The notes beneath the pieces are model-generated. The model saw only the letters and a list, made by a program, of their open reading frames with translations. It searched no databases and was not told where the DNA came from. Position numbers and translations under genes: made by a program. A DNA stretch of 64,000 bases from Microbacterium sp. LWH7-1.2 (lineage in GTDB: Bacteria > Actinomycetota > Actinomycetes > Actinomycetales > Microbacteriaceae), in the NCBI RefSeq assembly GCF_038397755.1, contig NZ_CP151637.1:2914001-2978000 (forward strand), in the 5' to 3' direction. The stretch's first letter is position 1; each line of letters begins with the position of its first letter. Positions 27,399-36,334 of this stretch are shown one piece after another.

Positions 27399-28466
27399 TC
27401 AGCCGCGCGGGGGTGGCGGCCCCGTGGTGTTGCCCTCGCGGAAGGTGCAGGTGAACCGGATCGACGCCGCGGGGGTCCCCTCGAGCATCGCTGCGACGGC
27501 GGCGCCGGCCGCGCGCCCCTTGTCGGTGGCGGGCTGCACGAGGGTGGTGAGCTCGTACGGGGCGAGGCCGTCGACGACGATGCCGTCGAAGCCGGTGATG
27601 CTGACGTCCTCCGGCACGCGCAGGCCGGCCTCTTCGGCCGCCCGGATGACCCCGGCCGCGAGCAGGTCGCTCTGCGCGATGACCGCGGTCGGTCGCCGGT
27701 CGGGGTCGGCGAAGATCTCTCGGCCGGCCGCGAACCCCTCGTCGATGAAGCTGCCGGCGGCGGCGAAGGCGGCGGCGTCCGGGAAGACGTCGAGGGCGCC
27801 GGCGAGCCGCTCGCGGGTGACGTCCACCGTGACCCCCGTGTCGTCGTGCAACCAGCCGCGCTGCCAGTCGACCCGTGCGGGCAGCGTCACGACGGCCACC
27901 TCGCGGTGTCCCAGCGCACGCAGATGACTCGCGGCCTGGCGCTGGGCCTCGCGGTTGTCGAGCCCGATTCGCGGCACATCGTCGCCGGCATCCCCTTCGA
28001 TGACGACGACGGGGATGCGGCGTGCCTTGACGGTCTGAAGCGACTCGCGCAGCAGACCGCTGCAGCCGATGAGCACAGCGGCGTCCAGCGGTGCGGTGGT
28101 GAGCGAGGGGCCGCTCCCGGTCGGCTCGTGGTCTCGGAGGAGCAGCAGTCCGGCGCCGAGCGGAGTGACCGCGTCGGCGAGGCCGTCCATCATGAGGGTC
28201 TTGACCGGGTCGAGGAACGCGGTGCCCAGGTGCTCCTCGAACACCACGCCGACGATCCCCGAGCGGCCGCGACGCAGCGAGGCCGCGCGCGGGTCGGGGC
28301 CGGTGTAGCCGAGCGCGGCGGCGGCGTCCAGCACGCGGCGGCGGGTCGCGTCCGACACCGGTGTCTTGCCGCTGAACACCACGGAGGCGGTCGACGGCGA
28401 GACGCCTGCCTCACGGGCGACGTCCGAGATCGTGGCGCGGCGGATGCCGGTGTCCTGGCGGCTCAT
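27399..28466 (-). CDS. LacI/GalR family transcriptional regulator
   Basis: This 355-residue repressor has an N-terminal helix-turn-helix (Ala-Thr-Ile-Ser-Asp-Val-Ala-Arg-Glu-Ala-Gly-Val-Ser, then Ser-Thr-Ala-Ser near residue 24) and a hinge helix. A periplasmic-binding-like effector domain follows, with Gly-Phe-Asp-Gly-Ile near 255. It is divergent from an MFS transporter gene, with two identical palindromes in the gap that fit LacI-type operators (central CG). ATG 28466 with an upstream TACGAT -10-like box is chosen over 28520. The ligand is probably whatever the transporter carries, likely a sugar or nucleoside by analogy. Confidence 0.92.
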   Translation of the reverse strand: MSRQDTGIRRATISDVAREAGVSPSTASVVFSGKTPVSDATRRRVLDAAAALGYTGPDPRAASLRRGRSGIVGVVFEEHLGTAFLDPVKTLMMDGLADAVTPLGAGLLLLRDHEPTGSGPSLTTAPLDAAVLIGCSGLLRESLQTVKARRIPVVVIEGDAGDDVPRIGLDNREAQRQAASHLRALGHREVAVVTLPARVDWQRGWLHDDTGVTVDVTRERLAGALDVFPDAAAFAAAGSFIDEGFAAGREIFADPDRRPTAVIAQSDLLAAGVIRAAEEAGLRVPEDVSITGFDGIVVDGLAPYELTTLVQPATDKGRAAGAAVAAMLEGTPAASIRFTCTFREGNTTGPPPPRG

Positions 28467-28503
28467 GCTGTCACGATCGTAGCCCGTCGCGGAGAGGTGA
28501 TGT

Positions 28504-28535
28504 CGAATCGATTCGGGCATCGCCGAATCGATTCG
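28504..28535. promoter_or_regulatory. Two LacI-type operators
   Basis: CGAATCGATTCG occurs perfectly at 28504-28515 and 28524-28535, 20 bp (about two helical turns) apart on the same DNA face. The second ends one base before the transporter's -10 TAGCAT (28537-28542). A repressor bound here would block the transporter and could autoregulate the lacI-type gene. Confidence 0.8.
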
Positions 28536-28548
28536 CTAGCATGTGCGG

Positions 28549-29778
28549 ATGGACACCGCGCTCACTCGTCGGCAGCTGGTCGCCTGGCGCACCGCCATCT
28601 TCACGATCTTCCTCATCATGGGAGTGGGCTTCGCGTCGTGGGCGTCCCGCCTGCCCGCGGTGAAGGTGGACCTGGGCATCAACGACCTCCAGGTGGGCGT
28701 CCTGCTGTTCGTGGCGGGCGCCGCCTCGATCGTGGGCCTGTCGCTGGCCAATGTGATCGTCGCGCGCTGGGGCGCGCGACGGGGCATGTTCGTGACGATC
28801 ATCACGTTCGCGCTCGGCGTCGTGCTCGCGGGTGTCGGCGTGGAGTTCACGCAGTCGTACGTCGTCGCCGCCCTCGGGCTCGGGCTCATGGGCCTCGGCA
28901 TGAGCGCCACCGACGTCATGATGAATGTCGAGGCGGCCGCGGTGGAGCAGGCGTTCGAGCGCACGCTCATGCCGCTGTTCCACGCGTTCTTCAGCCTCGG
29001 CACGGTCGCAGGCGCCGGACTCGGTGTCGCGATGGCGGCCCTGGGCATCGGGGTCGGCTGGCACCTCGGCGCGGCAGGCCTGCTCGTCGCCGCTGCCGGA
29101 CTGCTGTCGCTGCGCGCCGTCCCCGTGCGCGAGAGCATGCACGACGATCCTGCGACGAGCAGCACGCGCCGCGAGCGCTTCGCCGAGGTCCTGGCGGTCT
29201 GGCGCGATCCGCGCACCTACGCCATCGGCGCCATCATGCTGGGCATGGCCTTCGCCGAGGGCAGCGCCAACGACTGGCTCACGATCGCGATGGTGGACGG
29301 CCATGACCAGACCGAGGCCGTCGGCGCCATCGCGCTGACCGTGTTCTCGGTCGCGATGACGACATTCCGCATCCTCGGCGGTCCGCTCGTGGACCGGATC
29401 GGACGCGTGTGGTCGCTGCGCATCCTGTCGATCGCGGCCGGCGTCGGCCTCGTCATGTTCATCCTCGCGCCGAACCTGCCGATCGCGTTCATCGGCATCG
29501 CGCTGTGGGGCGCGGGGGCCTCGCTCGGCTTCCCTCTCGGCATGTCGGCGGCGGCGGACGACCCGAGGAAGGCGGCGGCGTCCGTCTCGGCCGCCGCGAC
29601 CATCGGGTACCTCGCGTTCCTGTGCGGTCCGCCCATCCTCGGCTGGATCAGCCACGAGATCGGCATCCTGCCCACGCTCTGGATCATCGTCGGTCTCATC
29701 GCGATGTCGGGGCTCGCCTCGGGCGCCGCGAAGCCGATCGCCGGATCGAAGGTCGGCGCGGGGCACGCCCACCACTGA
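28549..29778 (+). CDS. MFS transporter
   Basis: This 409-residue protein has twelve predicted helices. The helix 1 start Phe-Ala-Ser-Trp-Ala-Ser-Arg-Leu-Pro and the repeated Gly-Ala-x-Ser-Ile-Val-Gly pattern resemble the FucP/YbjJ-like branch of the major facilitator superfamily. Substrate is unknown. ATG 28549 lies six bases after TAGCAT, so the mRNA is probably leaderless. The divergent LacI gene and operators indicate ligand-induced expression. The C-terminus is short and basic. Confidence 0.9.
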   Translation: MDTALTRRQLVAWRTAIFTIFLIMGVGFASWASRLPAVKVDLGINDLQVGVLLFVAGAASIVGLSLANVIVARWGARRGMFVTIITFALGVVLAGVGVEFTQSYVVAALGLGLMGLGMSATDVMMNVEAAAVEQAFERTLMPLFHAFFSLGTVAGAGLGVAMAALGIGVGWHLGAAGLLVAAAGLLSLRAVPVRESMHDDPATSSTRRERFAEVLAVWRDPRTYAIGAIMLGMAFAEGSANDWLTIAMVDGHDQTEAVGAIALTVFSVAMTTFRILGGPLVDRIGRVWSLRILSIAAGVGLVMFILAPNLPIAFIGIALWGAGASLGFPLGMSAAADDPRKAAASVSAAATIGYLAFLCGPPILGWISHEIGILPTLWIIVGLIAMSGLASGAAKPIAGSKVGAGHAHH

Positions 29779-29813
29779 GCCGGCGCGGACCCGGTCGGAT
29801 CCCACCGACCAGG

Positions 29814-31208
29814 TCAGAGCCGGTCGGTCACCGTCGCCGCCACGGTGAGCCACGCGTCGCGGGTCTCGGGCGACAGCGCGTCGAAGTCGATGGGGCCGCC
29901 GTCGACGAGCGAAGGATCGAACGGTGCGTTCACGACCGCGGAAGTCACCTGCTCGAAGTGCTGCGAGAGGCGCGCCTCGAGCTTGCGATCCGGCCGCGAG
30001 GACGGCGCCGTGAGCACGGTCACCGCCTCGTCGATCTTCCTGCCGAAGCCCTTCTCGCGCAGGCCGTCCAGCAGCCAGGCGGCGCTGGCCGCCGTGTCTT
30101 CGCGAACGGTCGACACGATCACGAGCTGGTCGGCGGCGGCGACGGCTGCGACCCAGTTGGACGCGCGCATGTTGTTGCCGGTGTCGACGATCATCAGGCG
30201 GTAGTACCGGCGCAGCAGGGCGTGGAGCCGATCGAACGCGGCCGCGTCGATCGTCGAGGAGGCCGCGGCATCCTCGTCGGAGGCGAGCACGTCGAATCGC
30301 GCGTCGACCTGCGTGCGCACGTAGTGATCGAGCGCCGCGAGGCTCGACCCGCGGAAGTTCGAGGCCTCGTCGAGGTCTTCGAGCAGGTCGACGGCGGTGC
30401 GGTGGTGCGGAGCGTGCTGCGCGCGCCAGCCGAGCGTGCCGCGGGTCTCGTTGTTGTCCCACGCCAGGGTCGCCCCGCCGCGCAGCGTCCCGTAGGTCGC
30501 GGCCAGCAGCAGGGTGCTCGTCGTCTTGTGGGCGCCGCCCTTCGGATTGAGCACGACGATGGTGCGCGGCGCATCGAGGCGGCGCTGGACCCGCTTCTCT
30601 CGGTCCAGTCGCGAGCGCTCGACACGGCCGGGCGCGGGAGAGATGAGGCCACCGGTCGCGCGGCGCACGGCACCCTGCCAGCCCGTCGTCGCCCGCGGGC
30701 GGGTGGTGGCGCCGCCGCCACGCGAATCGAGCAGGTCCTGCACGGTCGGCCGCGCCGGTTCCTCCGACACCGGCGCGAGCGTCGGCACCGCCGGTACCGG
30801 CGTCGGCGCGGTGACCGGGGTGGCCGACACAGGGGCGGGAGCGGGAGCGGGCGCAGGCGCGGGAACCGGAGCCACCGCGGGAACCGGGGCAGCAGCGGGA
30901 ACCGGGGCAGCAGCGGGAACCGGAGCCACCGCGGGAACCGCCGACGTGTCCACGGCCGCCTCCTCCAGGGCCTCGTCGAAGGTGCCGTCCGGGTGCACCA
31001 CGAGAGGCCAGCGGGACGAGCCCTCGACGAGCGTCGCGTGGGCCGGTTCGCCGGCGGATGCTGCGAGCTGGCGGATCTCCTCGACCACGCGGTCGCGCAG
31101 GGCGAGGGTGTCGGGAGCGACGACCTCTGCCACGTCGTTGCCGACGTGGACCTCGGCGACAGTGCTGGACAGGATGTGGACGGTCGCGTCGGGCTGACGT
31201 GAGTTCAT
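29814..31208 (-). CDS. MinD/ParA-like ATPase with Pro/Ala linker and altered Walker A
   Basis: In this 464-residue protein, residues 1-75 form a small N-terminal domain. Residues 85-155 are a low-complexity linker of Ala-Pro-Val-Pro repeats. From about residue 240 the C-terminal half is a SIMIBI ATPase resembling MinD-like proteins tied to ESX/type VII secretion or septation. The deviant Walker A reads Lys-Gly-Gly-Ala-His-Lys-Thr-Thr: the usual third Gly is His. A Walker B-like Leu-Met-Ile-Val-Asp-Thr-Gly is near 355. GGAGAAG lies before ATG 31208. It diverges from nucS. The membrane or partner protein is not identified. Confidence 0.82.
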   Translation of the reverse strand: MNSRQPDATVHILSSTVAEVHVGNDVAEVVAPDTLALRDRVVEEIRQLAASAGEPAHATLVEGSSRWPLVVHPDGTFDEALEEAAVDTSAVPAVAPVPAAAPVPAAAPVPAVAPVPAPAPAPAPAPVSATPVTAPTPVPAVPTLAPVSEEPARPTVQDLLDSRGGGATTRPRATTGWQGAVRRATGGLISPAPGRVERSRLDREKRVQRRLDAPRTIVVLNPKGGAHKTTSTLLLAATYGTLRGGATLAWDNNETRGTLGWRAQHAPHHRTAVDLLEDLDEASNFRGSSLAALDHYVRTQVDARFDVLASDEDAAASSTIDAAAFDRLHALLRRYYRLMIVDTGNNMRASNWVAAVAAADQLVIVSTVREDTAASAAWLLDGLREKGFGRKIDEAVTVLTAPSSRPDRKLEARLSQHFEQVTSAVVNAPFDPSLVDGGPIDFDALSPETRDAWLTVAATVTDRL

Positions 31209-31347
31209 CGGTTCTTCTCCGGACGAAGGGACGGCGTGGGGACCGTAGTCTGAGGGTCGCACGGAAAGCACAGCAGTGCGCGCGACGAGGGCAAAGGCTA
31301 TCCGACCAGTCTGCGGGCTTGCTGATGCGGGAGGCTAGGCTCTTCGA

Positions 31348-32043
31348 GTGCGTCTCGTCATCGCCCGCTGCTCGGTCGACTACACCGGGCGGCTCAACGC
31401 CCACCTGCCCCTCGCCACGCGCCTGCTGGTGCACAAGGGCGACGGGTCGCTCCTGGTGCATTCCGACGGCGGATCGTACAAGCCGCTCAACTGGATGAGC
31501 CCGCCGTGCCGCCTCGACGTCGAGGCGCCCGATGAAGAGTCGGCGTCCGCCGGAGTGCTCGAGCACTGGCGGGTGACCCACGCCAAGACCGGCGACGCGC
31601 TGCTCGTGCGCATCTACGAGGTCATCCACGACTCGTCGCACGAACTCGGCATCGACCCGGGCCTGCAGAAGGACGGCGTCGAGGCCGACCTGCAGCGCCT
31701 GCTCGCCGAGCAGGTCGACGTGATCGGAGACAACCTCACGCTCGTGCGACGCGAGTTCCCGACGGCGATCGGCCCGGTCGACCTGCTGCTGCGCGATCCC
31801 GAGGGCGGCACCATCGCCGTCGAGGTGAAGCGCCGCGGCGACATCGACGGCGTCGAGCAGCTCACGCGCTACCTCGAGCTGCTCGGCCGCGACCCGCACC
31901 TGGCTCCGGTGACCGGCGTCTTCGCCGCCCAGGAGATCAGACCCCAGGCCAAGGTGCTCGCCGCGGACCGCGGCATCCGTTGCGTCACTCTCGACTACGA
32001 GGGCATGAAGGGGATCGAGTCCGGCGCACCGCGCCTGTTCTAG
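31348..32043 (+). CDS. nucS: Mismatch-specific endonuclease NucS (EndoMS)
   Basis: This 231-residue nuclease carries out the actinobacterial, MutS/MutL-independent mismatch repair, cutting both strands at G:T, G:G and T:T mismatches. The N-terminal half-barrel ends near residue 110. The catalytic core includes Gly-Pro-Val-Asp-Leu-Leu and Ala-Val-Glu-Val-Lys-Arg. The C-terminal Ala-Pro-Arg-Leu-Phe matches a beta-clamp-binding motif, linking it to DnaN, also in this window. GTG 31348 lies six bases after TAGGCT (leaderless). Confidence 0.95.
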   Translation: MRLVIARCSVDYTGRLNAHLPLATRLLVHKGDGSLLVHSDGGSYKPLNWMSPPCRLDVEAPDEESASAGVLEHWRVTHAKTGDALLVRIYEVIHDSSHELGIDPGLQKDGVEADLQRLLAEQVDVIGDNLTLVRREFPTAIGPVDLLLRDPEGGTIAVEVKRRGDIDGVEQLTRYLELLGRDPHLAPVTGVFAAQEIRPQAKVLAADRGIRCVTLDYEGMKGIESGAPRLF

Positions 32044-32106
32044 CCGGGGAGGGTGCAGCACCCTCGCGCGGAAGGGGTCGGGGTCTGCTCCGCATAGGCT
32101 GGTCCC

Positions 32107-32826
32107 ATGCCGAGCCGATCGCCGTGGACCTGTGTGCTGTGGGACGTCGACGGAACGATCGTCGACGCGTCCGACGGCATCCTCCGCCGCCTCACGATCG
32201 CCCTCGAGCACTTCGGCAAGCGCCCGCCGACCCGCGCCGAGCTCGTGCATTGGATCGGACCGCCGATGTACCAGTCGTTCCAGGTGAACGTCGGCATGAC
32301 CCCCGAACAGGCGGCAGAGGCGGTCACCTTCTACCGAGGCCTCAACAAGACCGACGGGTACACGACGGGCGCCAAGCTCTTCCCTGGCATGGGTGAGCTG
32401 ATCACGGATGTCGCGGCCTGCGGCATCCCGCAGGCCACCGCCAGCTCGAAGCCCGAGGTGCAGGTGGTCGCGCTCATGGACTACTTCGACCTGTCGACCT
32501 CGCTCACCGCGATCGTCGGCGCGACCCCCGACGAGAAGACGCTGAGCGCCAAGGCCGACATCGTCGCCGAAGCGCTGCGCCGCCTCGCCGCCGCGGGCGT
32601 CGACACGAGTCGGCCGGTGCTCATCGGCGACAGGCACCACGACGTCGAAGGCGGCGCCGCCCAGGGCGTACCCGTGATCTTCGTGCGGTGGGGCTTCAGC
32701 TGGCCGCACGAGTCCGAGGGCGCGCAGGCCGTGGTCGACGATGTCGACCAGCTGCGCGCGCTGCTGCTGTTCGGCGAGTACGCCGACGAGGGCGCGGCCA
32801 CCGCCGCCGGCGTCGCCGATGCCTGA
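32107..32826 (+). CDS. HAD-superfamily hydrolase (phosphoglycolate phosphatase-like)
   Basis: This 239-residue phosphatase has HAD motif I Trp-Asp-Val-Asp-Gly-Thr-Ile-Val-Asp at about residue 14, a Ser-Ser-Lys-Pro-Glu motif near 116 and motif IV Ile-Gly-Asp-Arg-His-His-Asp near 176. The cap is helical (subclass I), as in Gph/PpaX. The physiological substrate is not determined. ATG 32107 lies six bases after TAGGCT (leaderless). Its stop overlaps the next gene's start, so the two are co-translated. Confidence 0.9.
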   Translation: MPSRSPWTCVLWDVDGTIVDASDGILRRLTIALEHFGKRPPTRAELVHWIGPPMYQSFQVNVGMTPEQAAEAVTFYRGLNKTDGYTTGAKLFPGMGELITDVAACGIPQATASSKPEVQVVALMDYFDLSTSLTAIVGATPDEKTLSAKADIVAEALRRLAAAGVDTSRPVLIGDRHHDVEGGAAQGVPVIFVRWGFSWPHESEGAQAVVDDVDQLRALLLFGEYADEGAATAAGVADA

Positions 32827-34090
32827 GCTCGCCGCCACGATCCTGGGGTGGCTGGTGCCGGCCCTGGTCGTGTTCGGCGTGACGGCGATCGCCGTCGCCG
32901 TCATCGCATGGTCCGTCCGCCGTGCCCGGCGGTCACCGCGTGCGCGCGCATCCGCCGAGCAGGCGCGCGCGAAGGCGGGTGCGACGCTCGTGCGGCTCGA
33001 CGACGAGGTCGGCGAGCTCGACCTCGAGGTCGGCCTCTCGGGCGCCCTCTACGGCGGCGATGCGCCGTCGTCCCTCCGGCGGGCACGCCTCACCGCGCAG
33101 CACGTGCGTGACGACGCCTTCGAGGAGTACCGGGCGATCAGCGATCCCGCGGTCGCCCCCCATGAGGTCCACCGCGTCTCGGCGCGCATCGAGCGCCACG
33201 CGGGCGAGGCTCTCGCGGCCGTGGCCGCCGCCCGCCAGGAGCACGGGGCGTGGGTCAGGGCGAACGTGTCGGCGGCGGGGCAGATCGAGGCCGCCCGCCG
33301 CCGCCTCGCCGATCTGAACGCGTCGATGGGCGATCCGGCCGCGCTCGTCGCCGACCTCTCGTCCCGCTTCGCCGAGGAGGAGTGGCGGGATGCCTCGCGC
33401 TCGGCGCATGCCGCCCTCTCCGAGGTGTCCGCCGCCCGCCGCCACCTCGACGCCGCGTCGTCCCGTGCCGCCGACCCGTCGCTGAGCGCCCTCTCCGAGC
33501 TCGCCGCGGCCGAGCGGGCGCTCCGCCAGGCGGAGGCCGACGCCCGCAACCTCGAGGAGTCCCACCGGCTCGTGCTGCAGGCCGCGCAGGCCGTGCCGGA
33601 CGAGATCGCGTCGGCGCGCAACGCCCTGCGCCACGCCGCCGTCACGCGGGAGCACCTCGACGCGGCCGACGCCGCACGGCTCGGCGCGGAGCTGCACGCC
33701 ATCGACGGCGAGCTGAACCGCATCGAGACGGATGCTGCCCGCCGCCCCACCCGCACGGTTAACGCCATCGCGCGCCTGCGCAGCCGGCTCGACCTCGCCC
33801 TGGGCGACGCACGCACGTCGCAGCAGCGCCTGCGCGGCGCGCGCACCGCCCTCCCCGGCACTCTCGCCGCCGCGCGCGGCGCACTCGCGCAGGCCGAGGC
33901 ATCCGTGTCCCGTTCCCGTGCCGGAGCCGACGCACGGTCGAGGCTGCTCTCGGCCCAGCGCGAGCTCGCTCAGGCCCGCCAGGCGCAGGACCCGGTGGCC
34001 GCGCTCGACGCCGCCCGCCGCGCGATGCGCGACGCCGAGGATGCCAAGGCCCTGGCGGATTTCGCCCGTCAGGCTGGCCCGCCCGGATAA
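32819..34090 (+). CDS. Single-helix membrane-anchored coiled-coil protein
   Basis: This 423-residue protein has one membrane helix at residues 8-30, a short basic stretch, and then a long Ala/Arg/Glu-rich helical region to the end with heptad-like spacing (for example 'Glu-Leu-Ala-Ala-Ala-Glu-Arg-Ala-Leu-Arg-Gln-Ala-Glu-Ala-Asp'). It resembles the helical C-terminal part of actinobacterial TPM-domain proteins but lacks the TPM domain. Function unknown; a scaffold at the membrane is possible. ATG 32819 overlaps the HAD gene end by eight bases. The 3' neighbour is the rhomboid-like/MprF-like fusion. Confidence 0.7.
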   Translation: MPELAATILGWLVPALVVFGVTAIAVAVIAWSVRRARRSPRARASAEQARAKAGATLVRLDDEVGELDLEVGLSGALYGGDAPSSLRRARLTAQHVRDDAFEEYRAISDPAVAPHEVHRVSARIERHAGEALAAVAAARQEHGAWVRANVSAAGQIEAARRRLADLNASMGDPAALVADLSSRFAEEEWRDASRSAHAALSEVSAARRHLDAASSRAADPSLSALSELAAAERALRQAEADARNLEESHRLVLQAAQAVPDEIASARNALRHAAVTREHLDAADAARLGAELHAIDGELNRIETDAARRPTRTVNAIARLRSRLDLALGDARTSQQRLRGARTALPGTLAAARGALAQAEASVSRSRAGADARSRLLSAQRELAQARQAQDPVAALDAARRAMRDAEDAKALADFARQAGPPG

Positions 34091-34128
34091 CGGGGACAGC
34101 AGCAGAGCCCACCGCTATCGTGAACCCC

Positions 34129-36240
34129 ATGAGCGACGGGGCGACTCAGAGACCGAACCGCGTGCTCGCCGGGGCGGGGCGGATTCCGGCGACACTCACG
34201 ATGATCGCGCTGATCCTCGTGGCGGGCGTCGCGTGGCAGGGGCTGTGGCGGCCGTTCGAGGACTCGGACTTCTTCGACGCGGTCGCGTACGGGCTTCCGG
34301 CCTTCGAGGAGGGGCGATGGTGGACGCCGGTCACCGGAACATTCTTCGTCAACGCGCCCTGGGTCTACGCGTTCACGATCGCGGGCTTCGTCGGCATGGC
34401 GTACCTCGAGTTCCGGCGCGGATGGCGCGTCGCGCTGGCCTACTACTGGGTCGGGCAGCTGTTCGCGATCTTCGCGACCGCGCTCGTGCTGTGGGGGTGC
34501 TCCGCGATCGCGTCGTGGGACTGGGCGCAGACCCAGGCCGCGGCACTGGACGTCGGCCCGTCGGGCGGCACGATGGCCTGCATCGCCGCGGCCGTCGGCC
34601 TGCTGCGCAGCCCCTGGCGCGTGCGCGCGTGGCTCGTGCTGCTCGGCTTCGTGTTCGTGGCGATGCTCTTCTGGGGCACGCTCGCCGACCTCGAGCACCT
34701 GCTCGCGGTGCTCCTCGTGCTCTTCGTCGACCGGTCGCTGCGCGTCCAACGCACGACGATGCGCGAGCAGCGCCTCATCGCCTTCATCTCGGTGCTGGTG
34801 CTCGGCGCGGTCGAGGTCATCACGATCCTCGTGCCGACGAGCGGCCCGTTCGGACCGACCCAGCCCGCTTCGGGCGGGTTCTGGGACTTCCTGATCGACG
34901 TCGTCATCATCGTCATCATCGCCAACGGGCTGCGCCGCGGACGCCGGTGGGCGTGGGTGCTCGCGGTGATCCTCGCTGTCTTCAACATCCTGACCGCGCT
35001 CCTCGTCGGGGTGGCCATCATCCTCGCCTCGGAGGCCCAGGTCGAGGCGACGATCGACGGCGAGACCGAGCTGTCGCTGGCCAGTGGCGCGATGTGGCTG
35101 CTCGTGCTCGTCTACCTGATCTGGGTGCGCCGTGCCTTCCGCGCTCGGCGGCGGTCGCGCATCGGCCTGCAGCCCCATCCGGGCGTCGAGGATGTGAAAC
35201 GGATGCTGCGCGCCCACGGCGGCGGGACCCTCTCGTGGATGACGACCTGGGAGGGGAACACCTACGCCCGCACGACCGACAGCATCGTCGCCTACCAGCG
35301 GCGCGCGGGTGTGGCGCTGGCGCTCGCTGACCCGATCGGTCCGGAGGCATCGCGCGCAGCATCCGTGCAGGAGTTCATCCACGATGCCGAGCGGGCGGGA
35401 CTGGTCCCGTGCTTCTTCAGCGCGGACGAGGCCACGCGGGCTGCGGTGCCGGCGTCGTGGCGCAGCCTGGTCGTCGCCGACGACACGATCGTCGACCTGC
35501 CAGGGCTCGAGTTCACCGGAAAGCGATGGAACTCGGTGCGCTCGTCGCTGAACCGCGCGGGTCGCGAGGACATGACGTTCCGCATGACGCGCCTGAAAGA
35601 CGAGTCGTGGGGTGTGCAGCAGCAGCTGCGGGCGATCTCCGAGATGTGGGTCGGCGACAAGGGCCTCCCCGAGATGGGGTTCACGCTCGGCACGCTCGTG
35701 GAGGCGGAGGACCCGGAGGTGCGCCTCGCCCTGGCGCTCGCGCCGAACGGCGACGTCGACGGGTTCCTGTCGTGGCTGCCGGTCTACGGCGATCCCCGGG
35801 GCGGCGGAGTAGGCCGCGGGAGCGAAGAAGGCGTCGTCCGGGGCTGGACCCTGGATCTCATGCGTCGACGCGAGGGCGGCTTCGGCCCCGTGATGGAGTT
35901 CCTGATCGGCTCGTCGGCGAGGCTGTTCTCCGACGAGGGCGCGGAGATCATGTCATTGTCGGGCGCGCCGCTCGCCCACGACTACCCGCCGGATGCCGGA
36001 ATGATCGCTGCGCTCAGCGACAAGCTCGCCGACGCACTCGAGCCGGTCTACGGGTTCCGGTCGCTGCACCGTTTCAAGGAGAAGTTCCACCCGCGGTACG
36101 AGACGATGTACCTGCTCTACCGCGACGAGAGCGACCTCACCCGGATCGGCGGAGCGCTCACGCGGGCGTTCCTGCCCGACGCGACACTGCGTCAGTTCGC
36201 CGGCGCCGGACTCGAGCTCGTGCGCGGCGACCGCGAATGA
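34129..36240 (+). CDS. Rhomboid-like membrane domain fused to a DUF2156 (MprF-like) aminoacyl-PG synthase domain
   Basis: This 703-residue protein has a membrane domain (residues 25-330) that aligns by eye with rhomboid proteases: a Trp-Trp-Thr-Pro-Val-Thr segment, Gly-Pro-Ser145-Gly-Gly and His190 45 residues later. The helix-2 His/Asn of rhomboids are missing. From about 345 on is a DUF2156 / lysyl-phosphatidylglycerol synthase C-terminal domain, with Glu-Phe-Thr-Gly-Lys-Arg-Trp-Asn-Ser-Val-Arg near 463 and Arg-Phe-Lys-Glu-Lys-Phe near 645. It may transfer an amino acid to a lipid at the membrane. ATG 34129 follows TATCGT by seven bases (leaderless). Confidence 0.8.
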   Translation: MSDGATQRPNRVLAGAGRIPATLTMIALILVAGVAWQGLWRPFEDSDFFDAVAYGLPAFEEGRWWTPVTGTFFVNAPWVYAFTIAGFVGMAYLEFRRGWRVALAYYWVGQLFAIFATALVLWGCSAIASWDWAQTQAAALDVGPSGGTMACIAAAVGLLRSPWRVRAWLVLLGFVFVAMLFWGTLADLEHLLAVLLVLFVDRSLRVQRTTMREQRLIAFISVLVLGAVEVITILVPTSGPFGPTQPASGGFWDFLIDVVIIVIIANGLRRGRRWAWVLAVILAVFNILTALLVGVAIILASEAQVEATIDGETELSLASGAMWLLVLVYLIWVRRAFRARRRSRIGLQPHPGVEDVKRMLRAHGGGTLSWMTTWEGNTYARTTDSIVAYQRRAGVALALADPIGPEASRAASVQEFIHDAERAGLVPCFFSADEATRAAVPASWRSLVVADDTIVDLPGLEFTGKRWNSVRSSLNRAGREDMTFRMTRLKDESWGVQQQLRAISEMWVGDKGLPEMGFTLGTLVEAEDPEVRLALALAPNGDVDGFLSWLPVYGDPRGGGVGRGSEEGVVRGWTLDLMRRREGGFGPVMEFLIGSSARLFSDEGAEIMSLSGAPLAHDYPPDAGMIAALSDKLADALEPVYGFRSLHRFKEKFHPRYETMYLLYRDESDLTRIGGALTRAFLPDATLRQFAGAGLELVRGDRE

Positions 36241-36269
36241 GTCCTCCCGAGCCGGCCGCCCGCGCGCGA

Positions 36270-36308
36270 CGAAGCCGCGGCACCCACCTCTGGGATACCG
36301 CGGCTTCG
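36270..36308. terminator. Bidirectional terminator
   Basis: Perfect 11-bp arms CGAAGCCGCGG (36270-36280) and CCGCGGCTTCG (36298-36308) lie between the convergent MprF-like and cold-shock genes. Confidence 0.75.
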
Positions 36309-36334
36309 ACCGCGTGAAGCGATCGGTCCGCCGA

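Noticed and set aside
28471..32904. A 1477-codon open frame on the minus strand and similar very long frames antisense to known genes (for example 699-2879, 13239-14897, 38371-40746, 54579-56801)
   Set aside because: They overlap well-supported genes on the other strand, encode Arg/Ala/Gly/Asp-rich sequence without domains, and arise because GC-rich codons rarely give stops in the antisense frames.
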